From Helicobacter sp. NHP19-012 (GTDB lineage Bacteria; Campylobacterota; Campylobacteria; Campylobacterales; Helicobacteraceae), in the NCBI RefSeq assembly GCF_019703325.1, contig NZ_AP024819.1:992001-1056000 (forward strand): a stretch of 64,000 nt of DNA. The letters run 5' to 3'. The translations under genes and the position numbers were made by a program. Below the pieces are notes generated by a model. It saw nothing but the letters and a program-made list of their open reading frames with translations, searched no databases and had not been told where the DNA came from. The stretch's first letter is position 1, and every line of letters begins with the position of its first letter. Below, piece by piece: positions 17,236-26,246 of the stretch.

Positions 17236-19773
17236 CTAAAAACGCGTGCCCATAGAGAAGGCAAAGCGTTGGGTGTAGTCGTGCAAGTTGGGGTTAAACC
17301 ACAAGCCCTTTTTATCGCTCCAGTCGTTGAAAAAGGCGATGGGGAAAATCAACACCAAAGGACCCATGGGTGAAACCCACTCAATTTGGATTCCCGTAGA
17401 AGCCCGCCAAGTGCCGTGTTCAAAGCCTGCGCCGACCACGCCATAATCTTTAAAGTCTGCATTGGGCGTATAGGCGGTTTGTTGCCAAAAGCCCCCGGCT
17501 TTGCTGGTGGTTTTATAAGTCAAAAAGCCCCAGTCAAAAAACCACGCTAAACGCATTTTTGCCGCTTTTAAAAGCCCATAACTAAGCTCCACCGAGCCCG
17601 TGTAGAGCCCATCGCCCCCTATCCACATGCCATACTTGTTTTTAGGTGTGATCGAGCTGTTTCTAAAGCCTCTAATGGTGGTAACGCCCCCCATATAGAA
17701 TACAGAGTTTAGGGGCAAGTAGTCTTCTGTGTTGTAGCGGAAAATATAGCCTCCCTGGGTTTTAAAGCGGGCAATGAGATCTATGAGTAAATATTTTTTG
17801 AGATCTTTATAGGCGGCGAATTTGCCATAAATTTTGGTGTTGCGCACATTTCCCCCTAGTCCATTCCAAGAGTTGAGCTGTCCAGGACCGGGCAGACCCG
17901 ACATCGAGGTGTAGTTAGAAAAAGTAAAACCATTTCTAGGGAAGTAATAGTCGTCTGTGTTGTCAAAACGCGTGCTGAGTGTAAATGAGCTAGTTTTGGG
18001 GGTGTCGTAATTGCGGCTCCACATGCCGTATAAAGGCTTACCATAGGGTTCGAAAGGCTGCCCATCGTATGTGATTAGCTGTTTATCGCTGTAATAAAAC
18101 ATCTTATACAGAGGGCTAGAAAAACCCATGAGTTTATTAAGGCTGAAGGTATAACCCAAGTTCATACTAAAGGTGTTTGTGAGCATGCGCCCCGCACTCA
18201 CGCTAAAGCCCCCCCCTTGTTGGATGTAGTTGTAGCTGATGATGTATTCGGCAAAGAGGCTGATAGATGAGCTGTAACGGCTGTCAAAAATACGCGGGTT
18301 TCTTAAGGTGAGGTTGCCCGAGAACATGCGCCCACTCCCTCTAATGCCGTAGTTATGGCCTCCACCGGTCGCGATGTTGGCGTATAAACTCATGCTTTGA
18401 CCTGTGCCAAAGAGGTTTTTCTCGCTCACACTGCCGTTGAGCATGAGCCCCCCGTAGCTGCCATAACCCAGCCCAAATTGCAACTGCCCCGTGCGCCCCT
18501 CCTCAACATTGACGAGCAAGTCCATAAGCTGGCTGTTGACCCGGCGTTCCTCAATTTTGACCTTAGAGAAAAAGCCCAGCCGGCGCAAAGAGTTTTCAGA
18601 GCTAGCGACCTTAGTGAGGCTATAACGCTCCTTGGGGCTTAACCACACTTCACGGCGGATCACGCGGTCACTGGTGCGCTGGTTGCCCGAGATGATGATG
18701 TCGTTGATATAAACCATATCCCCAGTTTGGATACGGTAAATCACCTTCACCTTGCCGTGTTTTTCATCCTTGTCTAGGTCAGGCTTGACCACCGCAAAGG
18801 CATAGCCTTGGTCAGCCACCTCTCTTTTTAAAATTTGGGCATCTGCACGCATGTGTTCGATGTTAAAAACATCGCCTTTGTGGACTTTAATGGATTTTAA
18901 GAGTTTAGCCATCGGCACAACTTGTTTGTTGATTTTGATCTCAATGCCTGAAATGCGGTATTGGATCCCCTCTTTGACCTTGTAGTAGAGTTTTGCTTTG
19001 TGTGTGCCAAAGTTGGTGTTCAAGAAAGGGGCGGATACATTGACATCTAAAAATCCATTGCGCAGATAGACATCTTGGATACGCATGGAGTCGTATTCTA
19101 ACTCATTTAAGTGCAACTTACCCGAGTTTAACCCCCACATCCAGCCCATGAAGTCGCGCTGTTTATTGGCACTAAGACTTTCCACTAGGCGGGGTTTGAG
19201 CTGCTTGCGCCCCTCATAGACGGATCTTGTGATGTAAATGTTGTTCCCACGGTTGACATCAAAGATGATCCGATAAGCCCCCTCACCGGCTAAATTTTCG
19301 GTGCGTACTTCCACCACACTGCCGTAGTAGCCCTGCTGTTCTAAAGCGGTTTTTAAAATATATTTGGCATTGTCTAGCTTGGTATCATCGTAGGTATCGC
19401 CTTTTTTGATCCCCATTTGGGTGTAAAGGGTCTCTTTTTCTTTCTCTGTCCCATAACCTTTAATTTCAATACCGGCGATGCGGGGTTTTTCTTTGAAATG
19501 GAAAACCAACTTACCCTTATTAAAAGTGGCGTAAACATCTTCAAAATAGCCTTGGCTATAAAGGGCCAAGACTGCTTTATCGACCGCCTTAAGGTCCAAA
19601 ATGTCGTTTTCTCTAATCTTGACAATCTCACTAGCAAGCATGTCCGACATATAGGAAAGATCTTTATATTCGATGCGGGTAATTCTCTCCTCTGTGGCAT
19701 CTAGGGGTAAAAAAAATTGGCCAAGCCAAACCAACAAAAACGAGAAATACTTTTTAATGCGGAATCCTTGCAC
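17236..19773 (-). CDS. bamA: Outer-membrane protein assembly factor BamA
   Basis: An 845-residue Omp85 protein: signal peptide to about residue 27, five POTRA-type repeats to about residue 430, then a 16-strand beta-barrel. The loop-6 signature appears as [11 protein letters not shown], and the protein ends in Phe (FSMGTRF). It folds and inserts outer-membrane proteins, including the OMPs elsewhere in this window. It sits in the mqnE-bamA-mqnC-M16 order of H. pylori and is probably cotranscribed with its neighbours. Confidence 0.96.
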   Translation of the reverse strand: MQGFRIKKYFSFLLVWLGQFFLPLDATEERITRIEYKDLSYMSDMLASEIVKIRENDILDLKAVDKAVLALYSQGYFEDVYATFNKGKLVFHFKEKPRIAGIEIKGYGTEKEKETLYTQMGIKKGDTYDDTKLDNAKYILKTALEQQGYYGSVVEVRTENLAGEGAYRIIFDVNRGNNIYITRSVYEGRKQLKPRLVESLSANKQRDFMGWMWGLNSGKLHLNELEYDSMRIQDVYLRNGFLDVNVSAPFLNTNFGTHKAKLYYKVKEGIQYRISGIEIKINKQVVPMAKLLKSIKVHKGDVFNIEHMRADAQILKREVADQGYAFAVVKPDLDKDEKHGKVKVIYRIQTGDMVYINDIIISGNQRTSDRVIRREVWLSPKERYSLTKVASSENSLRRLGFFSKVKIEERRVNSQLMDLLVNVEEGRTGQLQFGLGYGSYGGLMLNGSVSEKNLFGTGQSMSLYANIATGGGHNYGIRGSGRMFSGNLTLRNPRIFDSRYSSSISLFAEYIISYNYIQQGGGFSVSAGRMLTNTFSMNLGYTFSLNKLMGFSSPLYKMFYYSDKQLITYDGQPFEPYGKPLYGMWSRNYDTPKTSSFTLSTRFDNTDDYYFPRNGFTFSNYTSMSGLPGPGQLNSWNGLGGNVRNTKIYGKFAAYKDLKKYLLIDLIARFKTQGGYIFRYNTEDYLPLNSVFYMGGVTTIRGFRNSSITPKNKYGMWIGGDGLYTGSVELSYGLLKAAKMRLAWFFDWGFLTYKTTSKAGGFWQQTAYTPNADFKDYGVVGAGFEHGTWRASTGIQIEWVSPMGPLVLIFPIAFFNDWSDKKGLWFNPNLHDYTQRFAFSMGTRF

Positions 19774-19849
19774 TTGGCTTTTGCAATCCGTGTATTATAC
19801 CCAAAAATAACATCTTGGTAAACAAAAAATTAACGAAAATGCACACTTT

Positions 19850-20932
19850 TTACCATGCCTGGATTTGGTTATATAGACTATCCCTTTCAATGGCTTGAAA
19901 ACGCGCATCCTTGATTTGGTAGATCAAATCCTCTTTACCCACCCCTTTTTTGCTCTTAGCCCCCCCGGCTGATTGGATCATCTCCACCTCGATCGTGCCG
20001 TCCAAATCATCCGCCCCAAATTCTTGCGCCACTAGGGCTAAATTCAGCCCCAAGGTCGCCCAATAAGCTTTGATGTGGGGGATGTTTTTTAGCACAATAC
20101 GGGCGATGGCGATCGTCTTTAAAATCTCCACCGCACTCGGGCTATGCTCCACCTTTAAAAAGTTGTTGTCTTTTTGATAAAGCAAGGGGATAAAGGCGTT
20201 AAAGCCTCCTTTTTTTGCCTCCACTTTGTTGGTTGGGCTTTGGGCGTGCTTTAAGCGCAACATATGGTCTAAGCGGTGCTCCCTGCTCTCCACATGTCCA
20301 AAAAGCATGGTGGCGTTGCTCATCTTGCCTAAAGAGTGCCAATGTTTATGGATTTCAAGCCACCGGGCAGAGCTCACCTTACCCGAGCAAATGTGCTTTC
20401 TCACCTTTTCATCAAAAATCTCCGCCCCACCCCCGGGCATAGAATCCACCCCGGCTTTTAGCATGTCCTCTAGCACCTCTTGGTAGGGCTTGTTAAACTT
20501 CGTGCTTAAAAAATGCACCTCGGCAGCCGTCATCGCCTTTAAATGCAAATCCTTAAACGCCCCCTTGATCGCCCTAAAGAGCTCAAAATACCACGCATAG
20601 CTGTAATTAGGGTTGTGCGCGCTCACCACATGCACCTCTTTAATGCCCTTAGCATAAGAGCTAGAAATTTGCCCTAAAATCTGTGCGTGGGTCATCTCAT
20701 AGGGGTTAGGGTTCTTGCGGCTAGCAGAAAAGGCGCAGAACTTGCAACTATCCGTGCAGATATTGCTCGGGTTAATGTGGCGGTTGGTATTGAAGAACAC
20801 TTTGTCTTGGTGCATTTGCGTGCGGATCGTGTGCGCTTCTTTGGCTAATACAAACAAATCATAATCGTAAAGCCTAGCTAAAGTGCTCGCCTCAGTGCAC
20901 TGCCCACTTAGGGCTTGTTCTAATAAATCCAT
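19850..20932 (-). CDS. mqnE: Aminofutalosine synthase (radical SAM)
   Basis: MqnE joins 3-enolpyruvyl-benzoate to SAM to give 6-amino-6-deoxyfutalosine, an early step of menaquinone synthesis. It has 360 residues with the radical-SAM motif NICTDSCKFCAFSA (about residue 56) and the MqnC/MqnE-family blocks SMPGGGAEIFDEKVR and GADDLDGTIEVE. It lies between moaA (18 bp gap) and bamA (76 bp gap) on the minus strand. Confidence 0.94.
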   Translation of the reverse strand: MDLLEQALSGQCTEASTLARLYDYDLFVLAKEAHTIRTQMHQDKVFFNTNRHINPSNICTDSCKFCAFSASRKNPNPYEMTHAQILGQISSSYAKGIKEVHVVSAHNPNYSYAWYFELFRAIKGAFKDLHLKAMTAAEVHFLSTKFNKPYQEVLEDMLKAGVDSMPGGGAEIFDEKVRKHICSGKVSSARWLEIHKHWHSLGKMSNATMLFGHVESREHRLDHMLRLKHAQSPTNKVEAKKGGFNAFIPLLYQKDNNFLKVEHSPSAVEILKTIAIARIVLKNIPHIKAYWATLGLNLALVAQEFGADDLDGTIEVEMIQSAGGAKSKKGVGKEDLIYQIKDARFQAIERDSLYNQIQAW

Positions 20933-20950
20933 GTTGAATCCTTCTTAGGG

Positions 20951-21919
20951 TTATCCCCCCGTTTTGTAAAAAGCGCGCTCGGAGACTTGGTTTTGCGTGC
21001 CTTGTTGCCATAAATTCTTTTCGGGCTTGTTATGCACAGACTGCTTGAGGGCTTGGCGCATTAAAGCGGGTTCGCCCTTTAAAATCGCCCCCTTCGCGTT
21101 CACGCTGTCTTGGTAGTAAAGGCAGGGGAAAATCGTGCCATCGGCACTCAGGCGGATTTTATTGCAGTGCTTGCAAAAGTCGTCATTATGTGGGGCAATG
21201 ATCCCAAATTCGTAGCCATCCTCTAGGGCGTAAATCTTAGAGGGGCTCACCCCCTCGCTTTTGAGGCACAAGTTGGGATATTTTTGGCGCACCGCCTCTA
21301 AAATCTGCGCCTCGCTTAGCCCTTTTAGCTGGCTGTTGGCGTGCGTGTTCTCCATGAACTCAATGAAGCGGATTTGGGCGTTTTTGCTCTTGGCAAACTC
21401 CAAAAGAGCAATGATCTCATCCTCGTTAATGCCCTTGAGCACGACCATGTTGAATTTGAGCCCCAAGCCCACTTTTAACGCCTCCTCAATGCCCTCTAAG
21501 ACAGACTTTAGTCCGTCCTTTTGCGAGATTTTAGCCACCCTCTCGGGCTTTAGAGAATCTAAAGACACATTGACCCGCTCTAGCCCTGCCTCTTTAAGGG
21601 CTTTAGCTTGGGCTTTGAGTAAAAACCCATTGGTGGTTAAAGCCAACTTCACATGCGGGGCATAGGCATGGATTTTAGCGATGAAAGGGGCTAAGTCCTT
21701 GCGGATGAGTGGTTCGCCTCCTGTGATTCTAATTTTAGCCACCCCCTCATCAATGGCGATTTTAATGAACTCGAGCATTTTATCTAGGGGCAAGACCTCT
21801 TCACTCTCCACGAAGTCCATCGGCGTGGTCGGCATGCAATACTGGCAGCGGAAATTACACTGCTTGGTTACCGACACCCGCAAGTAATCGATTTGGCGTG
21901 CAAAGGTATCCACAAGCAT
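20951..21919 (-). CDS. moaA: GTP 3',8-cyclase MoaA (molybdopterin synthesis)
   Basis: MoaA catalyses the first step of molybdenum cofactor synthesis. The 322-residue protein has the N-terminal 4Fe-4S motif CNFRCQYC, the SAM motif [12 protein letters not shown], a second C-terminal cluster ([15 protein letters not shown]...C), and ends in GG as required for activity. The start is set at ATG 21919 ([14 protein letters not shown]), which matches H. pylori MoaA and has GGAGAAG at ideal spacing. The upstream in-frame start at 21931 is less likely. Its promoter region is present a second time at 23984-24048. Confidence 0.96.
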   Translation of the reverse strand: MLVDTFARQIDYLRVSVTKQCNFRCQYCMPTTPMDFVESEEVLPLDKMLEFIKIAIDEGVAKIRITGGEPLIRKDLAPFIAKIHAYAPHVKLALTTNGFLLKAQAKALKEAGLERVNVSLDSLKPERVAKISQKDGLKSVLEGIEEALKVGLGLKFNMVVLKGINEDEIIALLEFAKSKNAQIRFIEFMENTHANSQLKGLSEAQILEAVRQKYPNLCLKSEGVSPSKIYALEDGYEFGIIAPHNDDFCKHCNKIRLSADGTIFPCLYYQDSVNAKGAILKGEPALMRQALKQSVHNKPEKNLWQQGTQNQVSERAFYKTGG

Positions 21920-21920
21920 G

Positions 21921-21986
21921 AACTTCTCCACTTTTTAGACTGAATGGGTAAAATAGCAAATCTATTGACAATTTAGGCTGAAACCG
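21921..21986. repeat. Direct repeat copy A (moaA upstream region)
   Basis: About 65 bp that recurs imperfectly at 23984-24048. The core AATGGGTAAAATAGCAAAT (21943-21961) is identical in both. Matching pieces outside the core include AACTTCT on one side and TTAGGCTGAAA/TTCAGGCTGAAA on the other. The pair brackets the first restriction-modification unit, as a long target duplication would. Confidence 0.85.
21943..21961 (-). promoter_or_regulatory. Predicted moaA promoter (-10 inside repeat A)
   Basis: On the minus strand the repeat core reads ATTTGCTATTTTACCCATT, containing the extended -10 TGCTATTTT. It lies about 30 bp upstream of the moaA ATG. The same core is also upstream of the GIY-YIG gene in copy B. 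Confidence 0.5.
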
Positions 21987-22024
21987 AGATTAAAACCCAA
22001 GCAAGGGTTCCAAGGAAATGAGGC

Positions 22025-23272
22025 ATGGGCACAAAGACGGGTTTAAAAACAGACATAGACGGGGGGGCTTACGCATTTAAGGGTGCAAACACTTACACCA
22101 AGTTAAGGGCGCATTATGAGGCGATCAACAAGGATTGTGCGCACGCAACCTCAAGGGACAACATTTGCACCCCTATGGCGTGTGTGGAGTGCATGCTAGA
22201 CTATCTGCCCCAAGAGCTTTGGCATAGAAAACACCTTAAAATCCTCGATCCTTGCGTGGGCAATGGGAATTTTGCCGCCTATGCTCAGTATAAAACAAGT
22301 CTAGACAATATCCATTGCAACGAGCTTTCCAAACAAAGGTTCTTGCATTGTGTGCGTGTTCTAAACCCCAAACACATCACCAACCAAAACTTTTTTGACA
22401 TCAACACCCCCTACACATACGACCTCATCATGGCAAATCCCCCCTACTCAGGTGGGGGCAACAAAAACCGCAGCCTCTCAAATCGATTCATAGAACACGC
22501 CATTGACCTATTAAAAGATCAAGGCTTCCTGTGTTTTGTTACACCCAATAATTGGATGAGCTACAACAATAACAACACCACGCTAAAGAAACTCCTTAAC
22601 TGTGGGAGCTTTTTAGTGCTAGACAATGACATTAAAAAGTATTTTAAGGGCATCGGCTCGTCTTTTGTCGTGTTTGTGTGGCAAAAGGGGGTTTTTGGCA
22701 AAAAAACTTTGGTGAAAAACGCCTTCTTGCAAAAAGACAGCCAAAGGGTGCAAATCCCTAAAGACTTGCCCCTTTTGCCCCTCTACCTTTCAAATGAGAT
22801 TGTCAGCCTGATCCAAAAATGCCTAGAGCCCACAGAAAACAACGCCTTCGCCTATAGGTGCGATCTGCATAATTTCACCCAAAAGGACAAATTGAGCGAC
22901 ACCCCCGATTCGACTTTTCAATACGAAACGATCCACACCCCTAAAAAGACCCGCTACGCCACTATCAAGCAAGACATTTACGACAAATGGATCGTTGTTA
23001 TCCCCCTATCCACTTATTTTCTGCCCTACATCAAGCACCACGCCAACACCACGCAATCCGTGGGCTACATCGCCTTTGAGAGCCAAGCGGAGGCGCAAAA
23101 CTACATGCCCTTTTTAAAACAGCCCCACATCAAGCTCTTGATCCACTTGACAAGGTATGGCAACTTCAACAACATCAAGGTGTTAAAGCACCTTAATTTC
23201 ACCAAGAAAATAGACTTCACACAGGCGGAGCTTGAAGCCATCCGCACCCTTTGCCAACACATCAAATACTAG
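22025..23272 (+). CDS. N6-adenine DNA methyltransferase (gamma class) of a GIY-YIG restriction system
   Basis: A 415-residue methyltransferase with the SAM-binding motif ILDPCVGNGNFAAY (about residue 70) and the catalytic motif MANPPYSGGGN (about residue 138), in N-terminal-to-C-terminal order as in gamma-class adenine methylases. The C-terminal half should hold the target-recognition region. AAGGAA precedes the ATG. It is convergent with and overlaps by 4 bp the GIY-YIG gene, which is predicted to be its cognate endonuclease. If that nuclease has Hpy188I specificity, the methylase should protect TCNGA; this is inference. Confidence 0.85.
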   Translation: MGTKTGLKTDIDGGAYAFKGANTYTKLRAHYEAINKDCAHATSRDNICTPMACVECMLDYLPQELWHRKHLKILDPCVGNGNFAAYAQYKTSLDNIHCNELSKQRFLHCVRVLNPKHITNQNFFDINTPYTYDLIMANPPYSGGGNKNRSLSNRFIEHAIDLLKDQGFLCFVTPNNWMSYNNNNTTLKKLLNCGSFLVLDNDIKKYFKGIGSSFVVFVWQKGVFGKKTLVKNAFLQKDSQRVQIPKDLPLLPLYLSNEIVSLIQKCLEPTENNAFAYRCDLHNFTQKDKLSDTPDSTFQYETIHTPKKTRYATIKQDIYDKWIVVIPLSTYFLPYIKHHANTTQSVGYIAFESQAEAQNYMPFLKQPHIKLLIHLTRYGNFNNIKVLKHLNFTKKIDFTQAELEAIRTLCQHIKY

Positions 23273-23970
23273 TGGCTTGCGTCCACTTGGATATTGGCTA
23301 GGGGTTTTTGTTTGAATTGCTCTATAAACTTTTTTACCATGATATCCTCAACGGCTAAGGATTTAGGGGAGGGGAGTGGGGCGGATTTGACCCCGTGCCA
23401 CTCGATCGTGTAGGGATCATTGCTGCAATCACAAAGATAGAGATTATAATAGTACAAGCGAGTGGCAACCAGGGATTGTGTGATTTTAATATTTGTGGTG
23501 CTTGCGGTGCGCCAATTATAAACGGTGCCACAATTATAAGAGCCTAACCTTTCTTTAAACGATTTTCTTGTCTGCCCTATCTTAATGATATGCTCTTTGC
23601 CCTCAAGCGGACAAGTGATCAAATAAGCGACCCCGCTAGATTGATTAAAAACCCTTTGGGCTTCATCGCTAGTAAAATCCTCTGCTTTGATTTTCTCATT
23701 TGTGCGCTTAGTGCCTATAATTTTCAAAGACTCGGCTCGAAGTGTACAGATATAGACAAACTCGTCTTTGCCCGTAAAAGAAAACTCTTGCAAGGTGGGT
23801 TGTTGTTGGATTTCTTGAAGGCTAAAGGGCTGATCGTTTTGATTCTTTAGCGCAAACAACACACCTAGAGCCTTAATATACTCTGCTCCACTCTTTGAAA
23901 CAAACACCCCATCCACACAATCACATAAGGTTTTTAACTCATCTAAAGTCGGTTTATCGCCCTGCGCCAC
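23269..23970 (-). CDS. GIY-YIG restriction endonuclease, Hpy188I-like
   Basis: A 233-residue protein whose last 120 residues resemble the GIY-YIG enzyme R.Hpy188I. The catalytic residues appear in order: Y116 in GVAYLI, K130 in IIKIGQT, R141 and Y145 in KERLGSYNCG, and E208 in AVEDIMVKKF, with a shared STTN...QSL block. The first about 105 residues are an extra domain with no family I recognise. The GTG start at 23970 has GGGGAG before it. The promoter region is a copy of that upstream of moaA. Convergent with its presumed methylase. Cleavage specificity TCNGA is only inferred from the similarity. Confidence 0.8.
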   Translation of the reverse strand: MAQGDKPTLDELKTLCDCVDGVFVSKSGAEYIKALGVLFALKNQNDQPFSLQEIQQQPTLQEFSFTGKDEFVYICTLRAESLKIIGTKRTNEKIKAEDFTSDEAQRVFNQSSGVAYLITCPLEGKEHIIKIGQTRKSFKERLGSYNCGTVYNWRTASTTNIKITQSLVATRLYYYNLYLCDCSNDPYTIEWHGVKSAPLPSPKSLAVEDIMVKKFIEQFKQKPLANIQVDASH

Positions 23971-23983
23971 TTTACGCTCCCCA

Positions 23984-24048
23984 AACTTCTTAGACTTTTA
24001 GGCTAAATGGGTAAAATAGCAAATCCATTAAAAATTCAGGCTGAAAAC
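23984..24048. repeat. Direct repeat copy B (second copy of the moaA upstream region)
   Basis: The imperfect partner of 21921-21986, with the identical 19-bp core at 24006-24024. It separates the GIY-YIG unit from the DpnII-type unit. The core carries the extended -10 TGCTATTTT on the minus strand, about 40 bp upstream of the GTG of the GIY-YIG gene, so that gene may use a duplicated moaA promoter. Confidence 0.85.
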
Positions 24049-24071
24049 AGCACAACCCTTTAAGGACATTG

Positions 24072-24890
24072 ATGACAAACCCCACGCCTTTTACTGAGTT
24101 TCTAGCCACTTTGCAAAAAACCAACCGGACGCTTGATTTTTTCGTGGATTGGCAAAAGTGCCTAGAAAATCGCAAAAAAACCCGCCTTTACGCCACGCAT
24201 TTAAATGCCCTACTAGGTGTGAGCGCACTAGACTTGCCCGCCAAAGTGGCGCAACTTTTTAAAGACAACCAAGAAGCCTTTAGTCTTTTGCCCCTACTGC
24301 TTGCCATTAGAAACCCTAAAGAGCTTGTCAAACAAGGGACTTTACAAGATTATTTACAAAGCCCAAAGGGCATTTGTACGCTGCTACACGAGAGCGGGCT
24401 ATTTGAGATTTTGAGCACACACAAGGTTAAGGACTTGAACGACCTGATCCTAGGGATTGAAGTGGGCTTAGACAGCAACGCGCGCAAAAACCGCAGTGGG
24501 GCGCTGATGGAGCAATATTTAGAACACGCCTTTAAAGAGGCCAAGTTAAATTTCAAAACGCAAGTGAGTGTAACCGAGTTTAAAGACCTGCACGCCAGTT
24601 TTGGCAACGACATTAAGAAGTTTGATTTTGTGATCTATGGCGCACAGACGACCTATTTTATCGAGTGCAATTTTTACAGCAGTGGGGGGAGTAAATTAAA
24701 CGAGGTCGCACGGGCGTATTTGGAGCTTGCCCCCCGCTTTGCCAAGCACCCGCATAAGGAATTTATTTGGATCACAGACGGGCAAGGGTGGCTTGAGGCG
24801 AAAAACAAACTCCAAGAAGCCTATAAAAGTGTGCGTGTCTACAACTTAAGCCAGCTAGACACCCTTTTAAGGGAACTAAACCATGCTTAA
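24072..24890 (+). CDS. Type II restriction endonuclease, DpnII/MboI family
   Basis: A 272-residue protein matching the DpnII family (H. pylori HpyAIII R protein type). The family hallmarks are TLDFFVDWQKCLENR near the N-terminus, RLYATHLNALLGV (about residue 37), and a PD-(D/E)XK-like core with KKFDFVIYG...YFIECNFYSSGGSKLNEVARAY. It is expected to cut GATC. The ATG at 24072 is preferred over the TTG one codon earlier because AAGGA stands 5 bp upstream. It overlaps the following methylase by 8 bp. Confidence 0.9.
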   Translation: MTNPTPFTEFLATLQKTNRTLDFFVDWQKCLENRKKTRLYATHLNALLGVSALDLPAKVAQLFKDNQEAFSLLPLLLAIRNPKELVKQGTLQDYLQSPKGICTLLHESGLFEILSTHKVKDLNDLILGIEVGLDSNARKNRSGALMEQYLEHAFKEAKLNFKTQVSVTEFKDLHASFGNDIKKFDFVIYGAQTTYFIECNFYSSGGSKLNEVARAYLELAPRFAKHPHKEFIWITDGQGWLEAKNKLQEAYKSVRVYNLSQLDTLLRELNHA

Positions 24891-25689
24891 GCCCACTTTT
24901 TCTAGCGTGGATCAAAAATTCACCCTCTACCACGCCAATTGCTTGGAGGTGTTGCCCCATTTAAAAGAGAGTGTGGATTTGATCTTTGCCGATCCGCCCT
25001 ATTTTCTCTCCAATGGGGGGCTTAGTATCCAAAGCGGGCAGATCGTGAGCGTCAATAAGGGTGAGTGGGATAAAAGCCAAGGGCTAGAGCACATGCACGC
25101 TTTTAATGTGGAGTGGCTGGGTTTGGCTAAAGCCGCCCTAAAACCCACGGGCTCATTGTTTATCAGCGCGACTTATCACAATCTCTTTTCTTTGGGGTTG
25201 GCCTTGCAAGCTTTGGGCTTTAAACTCTTAAATATCATCACTTGGCATAAGAGCAACCCCCCGCCTAATTTTTCTTGCCGCACCTTAGCGCACGCCAGTG
25301 AGCAGATTTTGTGGGCGAGAAAAAGCCCCAAACACGCCCACATTTTCAATTACCGGCGCATGAAGGAAATCAACGGCAATAAGCAAATGCGCGATGTTTG
25401 GACCTTGCCCGCCATCGCCCCGTGGGAGAAGAGCCTAGGCAAGCACCCCACACAAAAACCCCTAAGCCTATTAAGCCGTTTGATCCTTATGGCAAGCACA
25501 GAGGAAAGTCTTATTTGCGACCCTTTTAGTGGTTCGGGTTCTACGGGCATTGCGGCGAATTTATTAGGGCGCAATTTTGTGGGGATTGAAAGGGAGTTAG
25601 AGTTTATAGAGCTAGCCACTAAGCGCAAAGAGGATTTGGATTCGCGTTTTGGGGAGTTGTCTAAAAAAATTTCTAAATGGATCGCCTAA
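24883..25689 (+). CDS. DpnA-like N6-adenine methyltransferase (beta class), GATC type
   Basis: A 268-residue methylase with motif IV FADPPYFLSNGG near the N-terminus (about residue 31) and the SAM motif CDPFSGSGSTGIAANL near the C-terminus, the beta-class order. HPTQKP before the SAM motif is typical. It is the cognate methylase of the DpnII-type endonuclease with which it overlaps. There is no DpnM-like second methylase, as in the H. pylori HpyAIII system. The stop overlaps the mobA start (TAATG). Confidence 0.92.
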   Translation: MLKPTFSSVDQKFTLYHANCLEVLPHLKESVDLIFADPPYFLSNGGLSIQSGQIVSVNKGEWDKSQGLEHMHAFNVEWLGLAKAALKPTGSLFISATYHNLFSLGLALQALGFKLLNIITWHKSNPPPNFSCRTLAHASEQILWARKSPKHAHIFNYRRMKEINGNKQMRDVWTLPAIAPWEKSLGKHPTQKPLSLLSRLILMASTEESLICDPFSGSGSTGIAANLLGRNFVGIERELEFIELATKRKEDLDSRFGELSKKISKWIA

Positions 25690-26246
25690 TGTTTGAACTT
25701 AATTGTGTGTTACTATGTGGAGGAAAAAGCAGCCGTATGCAAATAGAGGGTAAGCAGTTTGACAAAGCTTTATTGCCCTTTGGCAATGGCACACTTTTAG
25801 AATACCAATACCATAAACTCCAAGCGTGGTTTCAAGGGGTTTATATCTCTTGCAAAGAGAGATACCACCTAAGTGCTTCGTATTTGATCGAGGGCGAAGG
25901 GCATTTTAACCCCTTAGTGGGGATGGTGCATGGTTTAGCTGCCCTAAGAAGTCCTTTGATCTTTATCCCCGTGGATATGCCCTTCATCACCCAAGAGAGT
26001 CTTTTAAAGCTTTATAAAAACCGCCAAAAAGCCCCCTTGGTTTATCTCAAGAGCCCCAAGACTTTTTATTTACCAAATTTATGCCAGCCCAGTGCCCTAG
26101 ACTTGTTGCAAGAAGCCCTAGACGAGGAGCAAGAGAAAGTGGGGGCGGTGTTTAAGAAAATAGGCTTTGGGGTGGAAGTGAAAGAGAGCAAAGAGTTTTG
26201 CAATTTAAACACCTATAGCGACTACATAAAAGCACTCAATGGCTGA
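25689..26246 (+). CDS. mobA: Molybdenum cofactor guanylyltransferase
   Basis: MobA adds GMP to molybdopterin to make the bis-MGD cofactor of enzymes such as periplasmic nitrate reductase and formate dehydrogenase. The 185-residue protein has the nucleotidyl-transferase motif CVLLCGGKSSRMQ near the start, KALLPFG, and the metal motif IFIPVDMPF. The ATG at 25689 couples to the methylase stop; an in-frame ATG at 25677 is the alternative. In H. pylori moaA, mobA and flhB are adjacent; here about 3.7 kb of restriction-modification DNA separates moaA from mobA. Confidence 0.9.
   Translation: MFELNCVLLCGGKSSRMQIEGKQFDKALLPFGNGTLLEYQYHKLQAWFQGVYISCKERYHLSASYLIEGEGHFNPLVGMVHGLAALRSPLIFIPVDMPFITQESLLKLYKNRQKAPLVYLKSPKTFYLPNLCQPSALDLLQEALDEEQEKVGAVFKKIGFGVEVKESKEFCNLNTYSDYIKALNG

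Noticed and set aside
23995..24047. Phage-type attachment sites formed by the moaA repeats
   Set aside because: No integrase is nearby and the repeats are imperfect promoter-region copies; a long target duplication explains them better.
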